Assembly: GCF_016900355.1 (NCBI RefSeq)
Contig: NZ_JACJKA010000009.1
Coordinates: 1 to 64,000 of the forward strand
Source: Bacteroides mediterraneensis
GTDB lineage: Bacteria > Bacteroidota > Bacteroidia > Bacteroidales > Bacteroidaceae
Reading direction: 5' to 3'
DNA length: 64,000 nt
The translations under genes and the position numbers were made by a program. The notes under the pieces are model-generated. The model had not been told where the DNA came from and ran no database searches. It saw only the letters and a program-made list of their open reading frames with translations. Shown piece after piece: positions 7,796 to 15,417 of the stretch; the first letter of the stretch is position 1, and the number at the start of each line of letters is the position of its first letter.

Positions 7796-7828
7796 CGTCG
7801 TTTCGTTTTTAATTTGTTACTTTGCCCC

Positions 7829-7921
7829 TTTAGACGCATCTCCACGGAAAAGGTTACACTTCATGAGCATGAAAAAAATTTTTCCGTAGAATGTAACCTT
7901 TCACAAGGCATCGCGTCTAAA
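7829..7921 (+). promoter_or_regulatory. Structured leader of the ECF sigma gene
   Basis: An outer perfect stem TTTAGACGC (7829-7837) / GCGTCTAAA (7913-7921) ends 7 nt before the start codon. Inside are three further inverted repeats: ACGGAAAA (7844-7851) / TTTTCCGT (7880-7887), AAAGGTTACA (7849-7858) / TGTAACCTTT (7892-7901), and the hairpin TTCATG-AG-CATGAA (7860-7873). The second and third stems cross and share bases, so they cannot both form in a simple fold. A weak -7 match, TTACTTTG (7817-7824), would start transcription at the foot of the outer stem. It may be a translation switch or a set of operators. Confidence 0.6.
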
Positions 7922-7928
7922 AGGCATC

Positions 7929-8474
7929 ATGCAAAACGAGGAATCACATATCATCGCATCCATCCTAAGCGGGAGAACCGAACAGTTCTCCTACTTTTTG
8001 GATACCTACGGACCACAGGTGTTTCACCTAATTGTCCGCATGGTGGGTTCACCAGAAGATGCAGAAGAACTGACGCAAGACTGTTTTATGAAAGCCTTCA
8101 CCCACCTTTCCTCGTTTCAGGAGAACAGCAGTTTCTCCACCTGGATTTACCGCATCGCCTACAACACGGCCACGTCTGCCCTGCGAAAAAAAGAGCATGA
8201 GCTCCTTTCGTTCGACGACCGGATGTGGAACAGCCTGTCGGATACGGAAGTAGATGAAGCACTCAATACGGAAAATGAAGTACAGATAGAAAAGCTGCAA
8301 CGAGCCCTCACCCGTCTGACTTCGGACGAGAAGGCCCTGGTGACACTCTTCTATGAAGAAGAAAAACCGGTGACGGAAATAGCCTATATCCTTCACCTGA
8401 CCGAAAATAATGTGAAAGTGAAGCTACACCGCGTCCGCAAAAAATTATGTACCTTAATAAAAGAGGAGGATTGA
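7929..8474 (+). CDS. ECF-type RNA polymerase sigma factor
   Basis: This 181-residue protein has both ECF sigma domains. Region 2 spans about residues 20-87 and contains DAEELTQDCFMKAF (44-57) and the core-binding motif STWIYRIAYN. Region 4 lies at about 124-172, with a helix-turn-helix around EIAYILHLTENNVKVKLHR. The linker is acidic. The gene starts 7 nt after a long structured leader and is followed after 3 bp by a small membrane protein that is probably its anti-sigma factor. Such pairs respond to envelope or oxidative stress; the signal cannot be read here. Confidence 0.93.
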   Translation: MQNEESHIIASILSGRTEQFSYFLDTYGPQVFHLIVRMVGSPEDAEELTQDCFMKAFTHLSSFQENSSFSTWIYRIAYNTATSALRKKEHELLSFDDRMWNSLSDTEVDEALNTENEVQIEKLQRALTRLTSDEKALVTLFYEEEKPVTEIAYILHLTENNVKVKLHRVRKKLCTLIKEED

Positions 8475-8477
8475 CTT

Positions 8478-8837
8478 ATGAATACCAACGATAAAGGACT
8501 TAAAAAGGCTCTCAGCCAGCAGCCTGACTATCGGCTGCCCAGCAATTTCAGTTACCGGATGATACAGAAGATTCATCAGGAAACCTTGCTACGCGAAAAA
8601 CGGCAAGAGAAAAGATTGTTCATCCTTATGCTCGTCACGACCTTTCTGGCGGTCGGAGGTTGCCTGGGATTTTTGTGCTGGCAATACGGGAATAAGCTAC
8701 TTTCCCTGCTACACACCTTGCAAGAAGGTAGTCCTTCCCTGCAGACCTGTTTGTTTTATCTGCCTATTCTCTGCGCCCTCTTCCTGCTCTTCCTGTTCAA
8801 CCGATGGCTGCGGAGAAAACTCATCTCACACACTTAA
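8478..8837 (+). CDS. Putative anti-sigma factor, two-helix membrane protein
   Basis: This 119-residue protein begins with a charged cytoplasmic stretch of about 45 residues (LPSNFSYRMIQKIHQE), followed by two predicted membrane helices at about 49-71 and 91-112. It starts 3 bp after the ECF sigma stop and has a GAGGAGGA ribosome-binding site overlapping the sigma gene end. Position, size and topology are those of Bacteroidetes anti-sigma factors. The N-terminal part lacks an obvious zinc-binding HxxxCxxC motif, so the function is inferred from context. Confidence 0.65.
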   Translation: MNTNDKGLKKALSQQPDYRLPSNFSYRMIQKIHQETLLREKRQEKRLFILMLVTTFLAVGGCLGFLCWQYGNKLLSLLHTLQEGSPSLQTCLFYLPILCALFLLFLFNRWLRRKLISHT

Positions 8838-8897
8838 AGAAGCTGTTCAAAAGCGAGTTTCCAAACAGAAAATCGTATTCACTCACACGCAAAAAAA

Positions 8898-8950
8898 GAA
8901 TCCTCCTGTGCCCGTCTTTCACGTGATGAAGACTACACACAGGAGGATTC
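8898..8950. terminator. Bidirectional terminator between convergent genes
   Basis: A perfect 13-bp stem GAATCCTCCTGTG (8898-8910) / CACAGGAGGATTC (8938-8950) encloses a second stem formed by GTCTTTCA and TGATGAAGAC. A run of A precedes it and TTTTAT follows, so it can end both the sigma/anti-sigma transcript (plus) and the acyl-CoA dehydrogenase transcript (minus). Confidence 0.88.
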
Positions 8951-9005
8951 TTTTATAATCACTTATTCAGTCGGCCTGTTCTTATTTCAAGAACCAGCCG
9001 GAATC

Positions 9006-10712
9006 TTATTGCCGGTAGCTGGCCAGTTCTTCAGCCTGGAACTTGCGGATGAAGTTGAAATGTTTTTCCACTTCTGCCTCTGCATAGTTCACATACACAT
9101 TCAGTGACTTGCCGAACATGTCAGGAGCCTTGGTGGCATCCTGCAACAGCAAGTGGCTCATCACACAGACAGCTGCCATTTCATACAAACGACGAGCCAT
9201 CAAATCCAAGAGTTCCTGGTTCTGTGCTTCTTTCACCGCATTGGTGCAGGCTTCCAGCTTACGAGTCATGTCCTTGATACGATCCATGTAACCTTCATAT
9301 TCCGGCGCACAAGGTACCGTTTCAAATTCATGCAAAGTAGCGGCATACGAACCGTTGGTCACATAACGGATGGCAGCTACCGTCTGCAACTGAGTCGTTC
9401 CTTCGTAGATGCTGGTGATACGGGCATCACGGTAGATACGCTGGCACGCATATTCCATCATGAAACCGGAACCGCCATGTACTTGAATACAGTCGTAAGC
9501 ATTCTGGTTGGCATATTCAGAGTTCATACCTTTTGCCAACGGAGTAAAGCTGTCGGCCAGTTTTGCATAGCGTTTCTGTTCCTGACGTTCTTCCGGAGTC
9601 AGTTTACGTTCGCGAGCAATGTCGTCCAAGGCCTTGTAAATATCCACATAGCGGGAAGTCTGGTACAACAATGCACGACCGGCATCCAGTTTCGCCTTGA
9701 TAGTAGCCAGCATGTCGTACACAGCCGGGAATTCGATAATCGCCTTACCGAACTGCTTACGGTCTTTTGCGTATGCCAACGCCTCATCGTAGGCAGCCTG
9801 GCTCAAACCTACTGACTGAGCCGCAATACCCAGACGGGCACCGTTCATCAATGCCATCACGTATTTAATCAAACCGAGCTTGCGGTCGCCGCAAAGTTCA
9901 GCCTTCGCATTCTTGTACACCAGTTCACAAGTCGGAGAACCATGGATACCCAACTTGTTTTCAATACGACGTACGTCAACTCCGCCATCGTTCTTGTCGT
10001 AGATGAACATAGACAAACCACGACCGTCGTGAGTACCTTCTTCCGAACGAGCCAGTACCAGGTGAATATTAGCATCACCGTTCGTAATGAAACGTTTCAC
10101 TCCGTTCAGACGCCAGCAGTTGTTGGCCTCATCGTAGGTAGCCTTCAGCATCACGCTCTGCAAGTCGGAACCTGCATCCGGTTCAGTCAAGTCCATAGAC
10201 ATGGTTTCGCCCGCACAGATACGCGGAATAAAACGGCTGTGCTGGTCTTCGTTACCAAACTCATACAGGGTTTCGATACAGTCCTGCAAAGACCAGATGT
10301 TACCAAAACCGGCATCGGCCTGCGCCACGATTTCTGCACACATGGTGTACGGCGTAATCGGGAAGTTCAAGCCACCGAAACGGCGCGGCATGGTCATTCC
10401 GTTCAATCCGGCCTTTACCATGGTTTCCAGATTGACCTTTGTACCGGAAGCATATTCCACACGGCCATTGGCATGATGCGGACCTTCCAAGTCTACCCCT
10501 TCGGCATTGGCTGCAATCACTTCGCCCGTGATTTCACCAGTAATTTCCAACACTTTATCGTAAGAGTCGATGGCATCCGCATAATCCTGCGGCGCATAGT
10601 CGAACTCGTCTTTATCTCTGTAATCGCGTTCTTTCAACTGACAGATACGCTCCATCATCGGATTGTTCAAGTGAAACTTGAGTTCCGGATGTTCTGTATA
10701 AAAGTTTGCCAT
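9006..10712 (-). CDS. Acyl-CoA dehydrogenase
   Basis: This 568-residue flavoenzyme oxidises acyl-CoA to enoyl-CoA and passes electrons to ETF. The FAD/substrate motif MDLTEPDAGSDLQSV and the catalytic-base motif SIYEGTTQLQ (Glu437) are present. Length is above that of short-chain enzymes (about 380) because of a C-terminal extension after about residue 460, as in other Bacteroidetes members of the family. It is last in an etfB-etfA-acd operon: its ATG shares a base with the etfA stop (TAATG), implying translational coupling. The acyl substrate is not evident. Confidence 0.93.
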   Translation of the reverse strand: MANFYTEHPELKFHLNNPMMERICQLKERDYRDKDEFDYAPQDYADAIDSYDKVLEITGEITGEVIAANAEGVDLEGPHHANGRVEYASGTKVNLETMVKAGLNGMTMPRRFGGLNFPITPYTMCAEIVAQADAGFGNIWSLQDCIETLYEFGNEDQHSRFIPRICAGETMSMDLTEPDAGSDLQSVMLKATYDEANNCWRLNGVKRFITNGDANIHLVLARSEEGTHDGRGLSMFIYDKNDGGVDVRRIENKLGIHGSPTCELVYKNAKAELCGDRKLGLIKYVMALMNGARLGIAAQSVGLSQAAYDEALAYAKDRKQFGKAIIEFPAVYDMLATIKAKLDAGRALLYQTSRYVDIYKALDDIARERKLTPEERQEQKRYAKLADSFTPLAKGMNSEYANQNAYDCIQVHGGSGFMMEYACQRIYRDARITSIYEGTTQLQTVAAIRYVTNGSYAATLHEFETVPCAPEYEGYMDRIKDMTRKLEACTNAVKEAQNQELLDLMARRLYEMAAVCVMSHLLLQDATKAPDMFGKSLNVYVNYAEAEVEKHFNFIRKFQAEELASYRQ

Positions 10713-11731
10713 TATTTACTGTTCTTTTTGTAATACTTAATCATTTTCGGGATTACTTCTTCCACCGTACCGTTGATGACATAGTCGGCGATGGTGTTAA
10801 TCGGTGCATTCGGATCGCTGTTCACAGAGATGATGATACCTGCATCCTGCATACCGGCGATGTGCTGAATCTGTCCGGAAATACCGCAAGCGATATACAA
10901 TTTCGGATGTACCGTTACCCCTGTCTGACCAATCTGACGGTCATGTTCACAGAAACCGGCATCTACCGCCGCACGGCTGGCTCCCACTTCTGCATGAAGT
11001 TCCTTGGCCAGTTCGAACAGCATATCAAAACCTTCCTTGCTGCCCATTCCGTAACCACCGGCTACCACGATAGGCGCTCCTTTCAGATTATGTTTCGCTT
11101 TTTCCACGTGACGGTCGATAACCTTCACCACATAATCCGTTTCAGGCACGTACTTCGCTACGTCGTGACGAATCACTTCACCCTGATAGTTGGCATCTAC
11201 GATTTCTTTCTTCATCACACCCTCACGTACGGTAGCCATCTGCGGACGATGTTCCGGATTGACGATGGTAGCCACAATGTTACCTCCGAAAGCCGGACGA
11301 ATCTGATACAACAGGTTTTCGTAAGTGATACCGTTTTTCTTGTCTTCGTGGTTACCGATTTCCAACTGCGTACAGTCGGCAGTCAGACCACTCGTCAAGG
11401 CTGAAGACACACGCGGACCCAGGTCACGACCAATCACCGTCGCACCCATCAGGCAAACTTGAGGTTTTTCCTCCTTGAACAAGTTGACAAGAATAGAAGT
11501 ATGAGGAAGTGAAGTATAAGGGAACAAGCCCGGAGCATCGAACACATGCACGCGGTCTACTCCGTATGGCAAAACTTGTTTTTCTACATCTGCAAGGCCA
11601 CTGCCGGCACAAATCGTTTCCAACTGGCATCCCAGCTGATTGGCCAACTTACGACCTTTGGTTAAAAGTTCGAGACTGACATCGGCCACATGGGCACCTT
11701 CCATCTCACAATATACAAATACGTTATTCAT
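10712..11731 (-). CDS. etfA: Electron transfer flavoprotein, alpha subunit
   Basis: This 339-residue protein has the N-terminal ETF alpha/beta domain and the C-terminal FAD-binding domain. The ETF-alpha signature is visible in VNSDPNAPINTIADYVING near residues 290-308, preceded by the FAD-domain segment GAPIVVAGGYGMGSKEGF. It forms a heterodimer with EtfB, encoded 5 bp upstream, and accepts electrons from the acyl-CoA dehydrogenase encoded next. In anaerobes such complexes can couple to NADH or quinone pools; nothing in the window shows which. Confidence 0.95.
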   Translation of the reverse strand: MNNVFVYCEMEGAHVADVSLELLTKGRKLANQLGCQLETICAGSGLADVEKQVLPYGVDRVHVFDAPGLFPYTSLPHTSILVNLFKEEKPQVCLMGATVIGRDLGPRVSSALTSGLTADCTQLEIGNHEDKKNGITYENLLYQIRPAFGGNIVATIVNPEHRPQMATVREGVMKKEIVDANYQGEVIRHDVAKYVPETDYVVKVIDRHVEKAKHNLKGAPIVVAGGYGMGSKEGFDMLFELAKELHAEVGASRAAVDAGFCEHDRQIGQTGVTVHPKLYIACGISGQIQHIAGMQDAGIIISVNSDPNAPINTIADYVINGTVEEVIPKMIKYYKKNSK

Positions 11732-11736
11732 AGTCT

Positions 11737-12624
11737 TTATCCGATAGTATGGTTAGCCAACAGTTCAACAATCAAATTCTCTACGTCTGCATCGCTGCCA
11801 GTAAGTGTCTTGCTTTCCTTAGCCTGGAAGATGATGTTTTCAATCTTCTTCACCTTGGTCGGAGAACCCGACAGACCGCATTGTTTCGTATCACCGTTTA
11901 CATCGGCTACGCTCCATTCCGTGATATTCAGATAAGGACGGCTCTCATACAAATCGGCATAAGGCAATGCGCTGCCGTCTTTCGTAAGAGCTGCCTTTTC
12001 CTGACCACCCAGCGCACGTTTGTATTTCTGCACCAGTTTCGCATTACGCGGACGGCAAGGAGCGGCACTGCCGTTCACCGTCAATACAATCGGCAGCGGA
12101 GCTTCTACGGTTTCCACACCTCCATCGATATGACGTTTCACGCGGATGCGTCCGTCTTTTACCTCTTCAATCTCTTCTACGTAGGTTACCTGCGGCAATC
12201 CTAATTTTTCTGCCACCTGCGGACCTACCTGTGCCGTATCTCCATCGATAGCCTGACGTCCGCCCACGATGATGTCGTATGCACCAATCTTGCGGATGGC
12301 AGTTGCCAACGCATACGAAGTGGCCAGCGTATCGGCACCGGCAAAAGCACGGTCTGTCAGCAGATAACCGTTGTCGGCTCCTCTGTATAATCCTTCACGA
12401 ATGATTTCAGCGGCACGGCCTGGTCCCATTGTCAGAATTGTCACAGTAGAACCGGGATGTGTGTCTTTCAGTCTGAGTGCCTGTTCCAAGGCATTCAAGT
12501 CTTCCGGATTAAAAATCGCCGGAAGTGCCGCACGATTAATTGTACCGTCGGCATTCATGGCATCTTTTCCCACACAGCGTGTATCGGGAACTTGTTTTGC
12601 CAATACTACAATTTTCAAACTCAT
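11737..12624 (-). CDS. etfB: Electron transfer flavoprotein, beta subunit
   Basis: This 295-residue protein begins MSLKIVVLAKQVPDT, the classic EtfB start, and carries the GGRQAIDGDTAQVGPQVAE motif of the nucleotide-binding site. The C-terminal arm (about 255-295) that wraps the alpha subunit is present. It is first of the etfB-etfA-acd set. A promoter-like element lies just upstream (12661-12690), within the end of the preceding gene, so the set can be transcribed separately from the thioredoxin-like gene. The conserved nucleotide motif suggests an NAD- or FAD-binding EtfB, but bifurcation is not provable here. Confidence 0.95.
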   Translation of the reverse strand: MSLKIVVLAKQVPDTRCVGKDAMNADGTINRAALPAIFNPEDLNALEQALRLKDTHPGSTVTILTMGPGRAAEIIREGLYRGADNGYLLTDRAFAGADTLATSYALATAIRKIGAYDIIVGGRQAIDGDTAQVGPQVAEKLGLPQVTYVEEIEEVKDGRIRVKRHIDGGVETVEAPLPIVLTVNGSAAPCRPRNAKLVQKYKRALGGQEKAALTKDGSALPYADLYESRPYLNITEWSVADVNGDTKQCGLSGSPTKVKKIENIIFQAKESKTLTGSDADVENLIVELLANHTIG

Positions 12625-12642
12625 TAGATTCTTATTTTGGTA

Positions 12643-13221
12643 TTAGTAATTTCTTGTCGGCAAATTTAGTGAAACCATTTGTTCCGCAAAAAGATATGAA
12701 GAAAAAATACGTGCATTCTCCACATCTTCCTTCAACTCAGAATAGGTGGCGATGGGATTATCGGAATAGATAGAAACTACCCTTCCGTCCGGCCCGCAGA
12801 CATAAACTTTAGGCACCCCACTCGTAGAAAAAAGCGCATAGACACTCCGGTCTTCCTGTGCCGAGTAAGGGATAGTCAGCGCATGAATCTGCCAATAGGA
12901 AGCCACTTCTTCCTCCCCTTCTTCCCGACTGATAGCACAAATACAGACATCGGACGAAGAAGCATATTCCTCATATAATTGCTGGATAACCGGCAGTTCT
13001 TTCTGACAATCCGGACAACCTGTATGAAAAAAGACCAGCACAGCCACTTTTCCCTCCAGCGACTTCCGGCTCACCACCGAACCGTCGTTCAATACGACCG
13101 AAAAATCGGGCAACCTATCTCCCGGCTTCACGATATCCTCGCCAGCCGGCACCTCATCCCGGATACACGAAAAACAAAGGCATCCGAAAAGAACCCCTAA
13201 AAAATTCCGATTCCACTTCAT
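12643..13221 (-). CDS. Thioredoxin-like lipoprotein (TlpA/ResA type)
   Basis: From the ATG at 13221 the product is 192 residues with a short signal and lipobox ending at Cys19 (LCFSC). A longer start at 13245 would bury the signal. The AhpC/TSA-TlpA domain covers about residues 33-180, with the redox pair CPDC at 69-72 in FFHTGCPDCQKEL and the TlpA-like cis-proline region STSGVPKVYV. It probably reduces or isomerises disulfides in the periplasm. It lies 18 bp upstream of etfB on the same strand, though etfB seems to have its own promoter. Confidence 0.85.
   Translation of the reverse strand: MKWNRNFLGVLFGCLCFSCIRDEVPAGEDIVKPGDRLPDFSVVLNDGSVVSRKSLEGKVAVLVFFHTGCPDCQKELPVIQQLYEEYASSSDVCICAISREEGEEEVASYWQIHALTIPYSAQEDRSVYALFSTSGVPKVYVCGPDGRVVSIYSDNPIATYSELKEDVENARIFSSYLFAEQMVSLNLPTRNY
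12661..12690 (-). promoter_or_regulatory. Putative promoter of etfB-etfA-acd
   Basis: On the minus strand TTTG (12690-12687), an 18-bp spacer and TAAATTTG (12668-12661) fit the Bacteroides consensus with a spacer one base short. It lies inside the last codons of the upstream gene (12643-13221), about 30 bp before the etfB start. Confidence 0.5.
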
Positions 13222-13249
13222 ACGGTAAAGATAAACAAGAAACACAAGT

Positions 13250-13280
13250 TTTGCAAACTCTCAGAACTTGTTTATCTTTG
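13250..13280 (+). promoter_or_regulatory. Promoter of the MscS-type channel gene
   Basis: TTTG (13250-13253), a 19-bp spacer and TATCTTTG (13273-13280) match the Bacteroides consensus exactly. The start codon follows about 30 bp later at 13312. The same intergenic region must also drive the divergent thioredoxin-like gene, where a weaker TATCTTTA is found on the minus strand. Confidence 0.8.
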
Positions 13281-13311
13281 GGTCCGGAAAAGATAAAAAG
13301 ACACTGCAAAT

Positions 13312-14526
13312 ATGAATACACTGAACCAAGAAATCGCACAACTTCTCCAGCAGACCGGCATCGAAAAGAACGACCTCAGCTGGACTACCCAAGTGGTGCT
13401 TATTTTAGCCATTTTACTGATATCCTATCTCACCACTTTGGTGTTCCGACACCTGATTATGCCGGCCGTACGGAAAATCACGGCCCGTACCAAGGCTACG
13501 TGGGACGACTATCTGTTTAACCACAAGATGATGACCTCTTTCTGCCGGATGATTCCCCCTATTATCTGGTACATCCTGCTCCCCTTCGCCTTCAACGATC
13601 AATCAGCCTACCTGCTTCAAATTTTACTGAAGATCAGTCTGATTTGCCTCATCATCACCGCCCTCATGCTGATTAAATGTTTTCTGGACTCACTGTATGA
13701 GATTTCCAGCGAACACGAAGCCTTGAAAAACCGTCCGCTCAAAGGTATCTACCAGATGATTAACCTGGTGGCCATCGGCATTGGCGTCATCCTGATTATC
13801 AGCGTGCTGATTGACCAAAACGCTACGGCCATCCTGACCGGACTCGGTGCCTCAGCCGCCGTACTGATGTTGATCTTCAAAGACAGTATCCTGGGACTGG
13901 TAGCCGGGGTACAGCTTTCGGCCAACGACATGCTGCGTCCGGGCGACTGGATTACCATGACCAAATACGGGGCCGACGGCTATGTGCTGGAAGTCTCACT
14001 GACTACGGTCAAGGTACAGAACTTCGACAAGACCATCACCACCATCCCTCCCTACGCCTTGGTGAGTGACTCCTTCCAAAACTGGCGGGGCATGCGTGAA
14101 AGCGGCGGACGACGCATCAAGCGGTCGCTATACATTGACATGACCACCGTACATTTCTGTACCCCAGAAGAAGTGACCCGTTTCACGGAAAAAGGTTGGA
14201 TGACTGCCCCCACAGAAGGCAGTGAACCACCGGTCAACCTGCACGTATTCCGAGAATATGCCCTCAAATATATCAGCAGCCATCCCGACGTGAACCACAA
14301 CCTGATGCAGATGGTCCGCCAGTTGCAACCTACCACCGAAGGTATCCCTGTGGAAGTCTATTGCTTCTCGAACACGCCCGACTGGATTCCCTACGAAACC
14401 CTGCAAGGCGAACTCTTTGACCATCTGATTGCCATGGTACCGGAATTCGGGTTGCACATCTTCCAACGCCCTGCCGGAACCGATTTTCAACCCAATGAGA
14501 AAAATAAATTTATAACTTCAAAATAA
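13312..14526 (+). CDS. Mechanosensitive ion channel, MscS family (YbdG/MscM-like)
   Basis: This 404-residue inner-membrane protein has four to five predicted helices in the first 200 residues. The pore-lining helix is followed by the MscS beta domain: SILGLVAGVQLSANDMLRPG, then DWITMTKYGADGYVLEVSLTT with the typical turn before the cytoplasmic cage. Length and the long C-terminal domain (about 250-404) fit the YbdG subgroup better than the short MscS. It releases solutes on hypo-osmotic shock. It has its own promoter and lies 7 bp before the thioesterase gene. Confidence 0.9.
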   Translation: MNTLNQEIAQLLQQTGIEKNDLSWTTQVVLILAILLISYLTTLVFRHLIMPAVRKITARTKATWDDYLFNHKMMTSFCRMIPPIIWYILLPFAFNDQSAYLLQILLKISLICLIITALMLIKCFLDSLYEISSEHEALKNRPLKGIYQMINLVAIGIGVILIISVLIDQNATAILTGLGASAAVLMLIFKDSILGLVAGVQLSANDMLRPGDWITMTKYGADGYVLEVSLTTVKVQNFDKTITTIPPYALVSDSFQNWRGMRESGGRRIKRSLYIDMTTVHFCTPEEVTRFTEKGWMTAPTEGSEPPVNLHVFREYALKYISSHPDVNHNLMQMVRQLQPTTEGIPVEVYCFSNTPDWIPYETLQGELFDHLIAMVPEFGLHIFQRPAGTDFQPNEKNKFITSK

Positions 14527-14533
14527 AAGAACA

Positions 14534-14902
14534 ATGGAAACAGGACTTACATACAGCAGTACCGTACAGGTAAATTCCACCAACACCGCCTTGGCCCTCG
14601 GCTCGGGTGACATGGAAGTATTTGCCACTCCCGCCTTGGTGGCTTTAATGGAAAATGCGGCCATGCGTGCCGTCCAACCGGCTCTTCCGGAAGGCTCTAC
14701 CACCGTAGGGGCCATGATACAAACCTCGCACCTCAAGCCTTCCGGTCTGGGAGAGGAAGTCACCGCCACCGCAGAACTCACCGGAATAGAAGGGCGAAAA
14801 CTGACCTTCAAGGTAAGTGCCTCCGACCGCAAAGGACTGGTAGGAGAAGGCGTTCACATCCGATATATTGTGGACCGGGAACGTTTTTTGAGCAAACTAT
14901 AA
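14534..14902 (+). CDS. FlK-type hotdog thioesterase
   Basis: This 122-residue single-domain hotdog protein resembles fluoroacetyl-CoA thioesterase FlK. Thr32, Glu40 and His66 are spaced 8 and 26 residues apart, the same spacing as the FlK catalytic triad Thr42, Glu50 and His76. Surrounding motifs TPALVALMENAA and TSHLKPSG are typical. Most bacterial homologues have no role with fluoroacetate and probably hydrolyse a small acyl-CoA. It is co-transcribed with the MscS-type channel. The native substrate is unknown. Confidence 0.85.
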   Translation: METGLTYSSTVQVNSTNTALALGSGDMEVFATPALVALMENAAMRAVQPALPEGSTTVGAMIQTSHLKPSGLGEEVTATAELTGIEGRKLTFKVSASDRKGLVGEGVHIRYIVDRERFLSKL

Positions 14903-14915
14903 CCCAAAGAGTCGA

Positions 14916-14946
14916 AGTGGATCAGTCTGTCATCTGACTATCCACT
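14916..14946 (+). terminator. Possible hairpin terminator after the thioesterase gene
   Basis: AGTGGATCAGTC (14916-14927) pairs with GACTATCCACT (14936-14946) with one bulged base. It starts 14 nt after the stop codon. The trailing sequence CCTCTATTG is only weakly T-rich, so termination may be partial or Rho-assisted. Sequence from 14947 to 15158 shows no other feature. Confidence 0.5.
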
Positions 14947-15158
14947 CCTCTATTGTTCCCGTTTCCGAAGAAAATACCGCTCCTATCTGATACAGTTTAC
15001 GGGCATCTGCCCCATATTCTTTCGCATATTCTGTCTATTTTATCTGGATTTATCCTAATTTGTTCCAAACTCAGAACTCATCTTCCCCGGTGACAACTAA
15101 TATTTACTGCAGTAAAAACTTCCGTTTCCCCTTACATATTCCCCCAAACTTCGGGAAA

Positions 15159-15254
15159 AATTCTCTGTCCCACACTGTGGGATACAAAAACCACAGTGTG
15201 GGATATGTATTTCACAGTGTGGGATACAAATCCCGCAGTGTGAAACAGAGAATT
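15159..15254. repeat. Array B, copy 1: 96-bp element with four 21-bp-phased palindromes
   Basis: A 10-bp perfect terminal inverted repeat AATTCTCTGT (15159-15168) / ACAGAGAATT (15245-15254) encloses four palindromes of the type CCACA-S-TGTGG. Their central bases are at 15175 (C), 15196 (G), 15217 (G) and 15238 (G), exactly 21 bp apart. A 93% identical copy of the same length lies at 59161-59256. Here it sits between convergent genes. There is no reading frame or transposase. Confidence 0.85.
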
Positions 15255-15333
15255 CTTTGGGACAAAAAGAAGTATGCGACAAGGCCGCTGAACTTTATCT
15301 CAGGGGATGCTGAAAGTATCCGCCGGATGCTAC

Positions 15334-15383
15334 AAAAAAATCCTGAAAGCCGCCCCTCTTTGCAGATGCAGACTTTCAGGATT
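15334..15383 (-). terminator. Terminator of the YidE-type transporter gene
   Basis: AATCCTGAAAG (15339-15349) pairs perfectly with CTTTCAGGATT (15373-15383). On the minus strand a seven-T run follows (15340-15334), 35 bp after the transporter stop. Confidence 0.88.
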
Positions 15384-15417
15384 TCCTCACCGAAGGCAAA
15401 GCAAGCCTTCTCAAATA

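Noticed and set aside
15159-15254. Array B as an insertion sequence
   Set aside because: It has terminal inverted repeats but only 96 bp and no transposase. No target duplication is evident at either copy.
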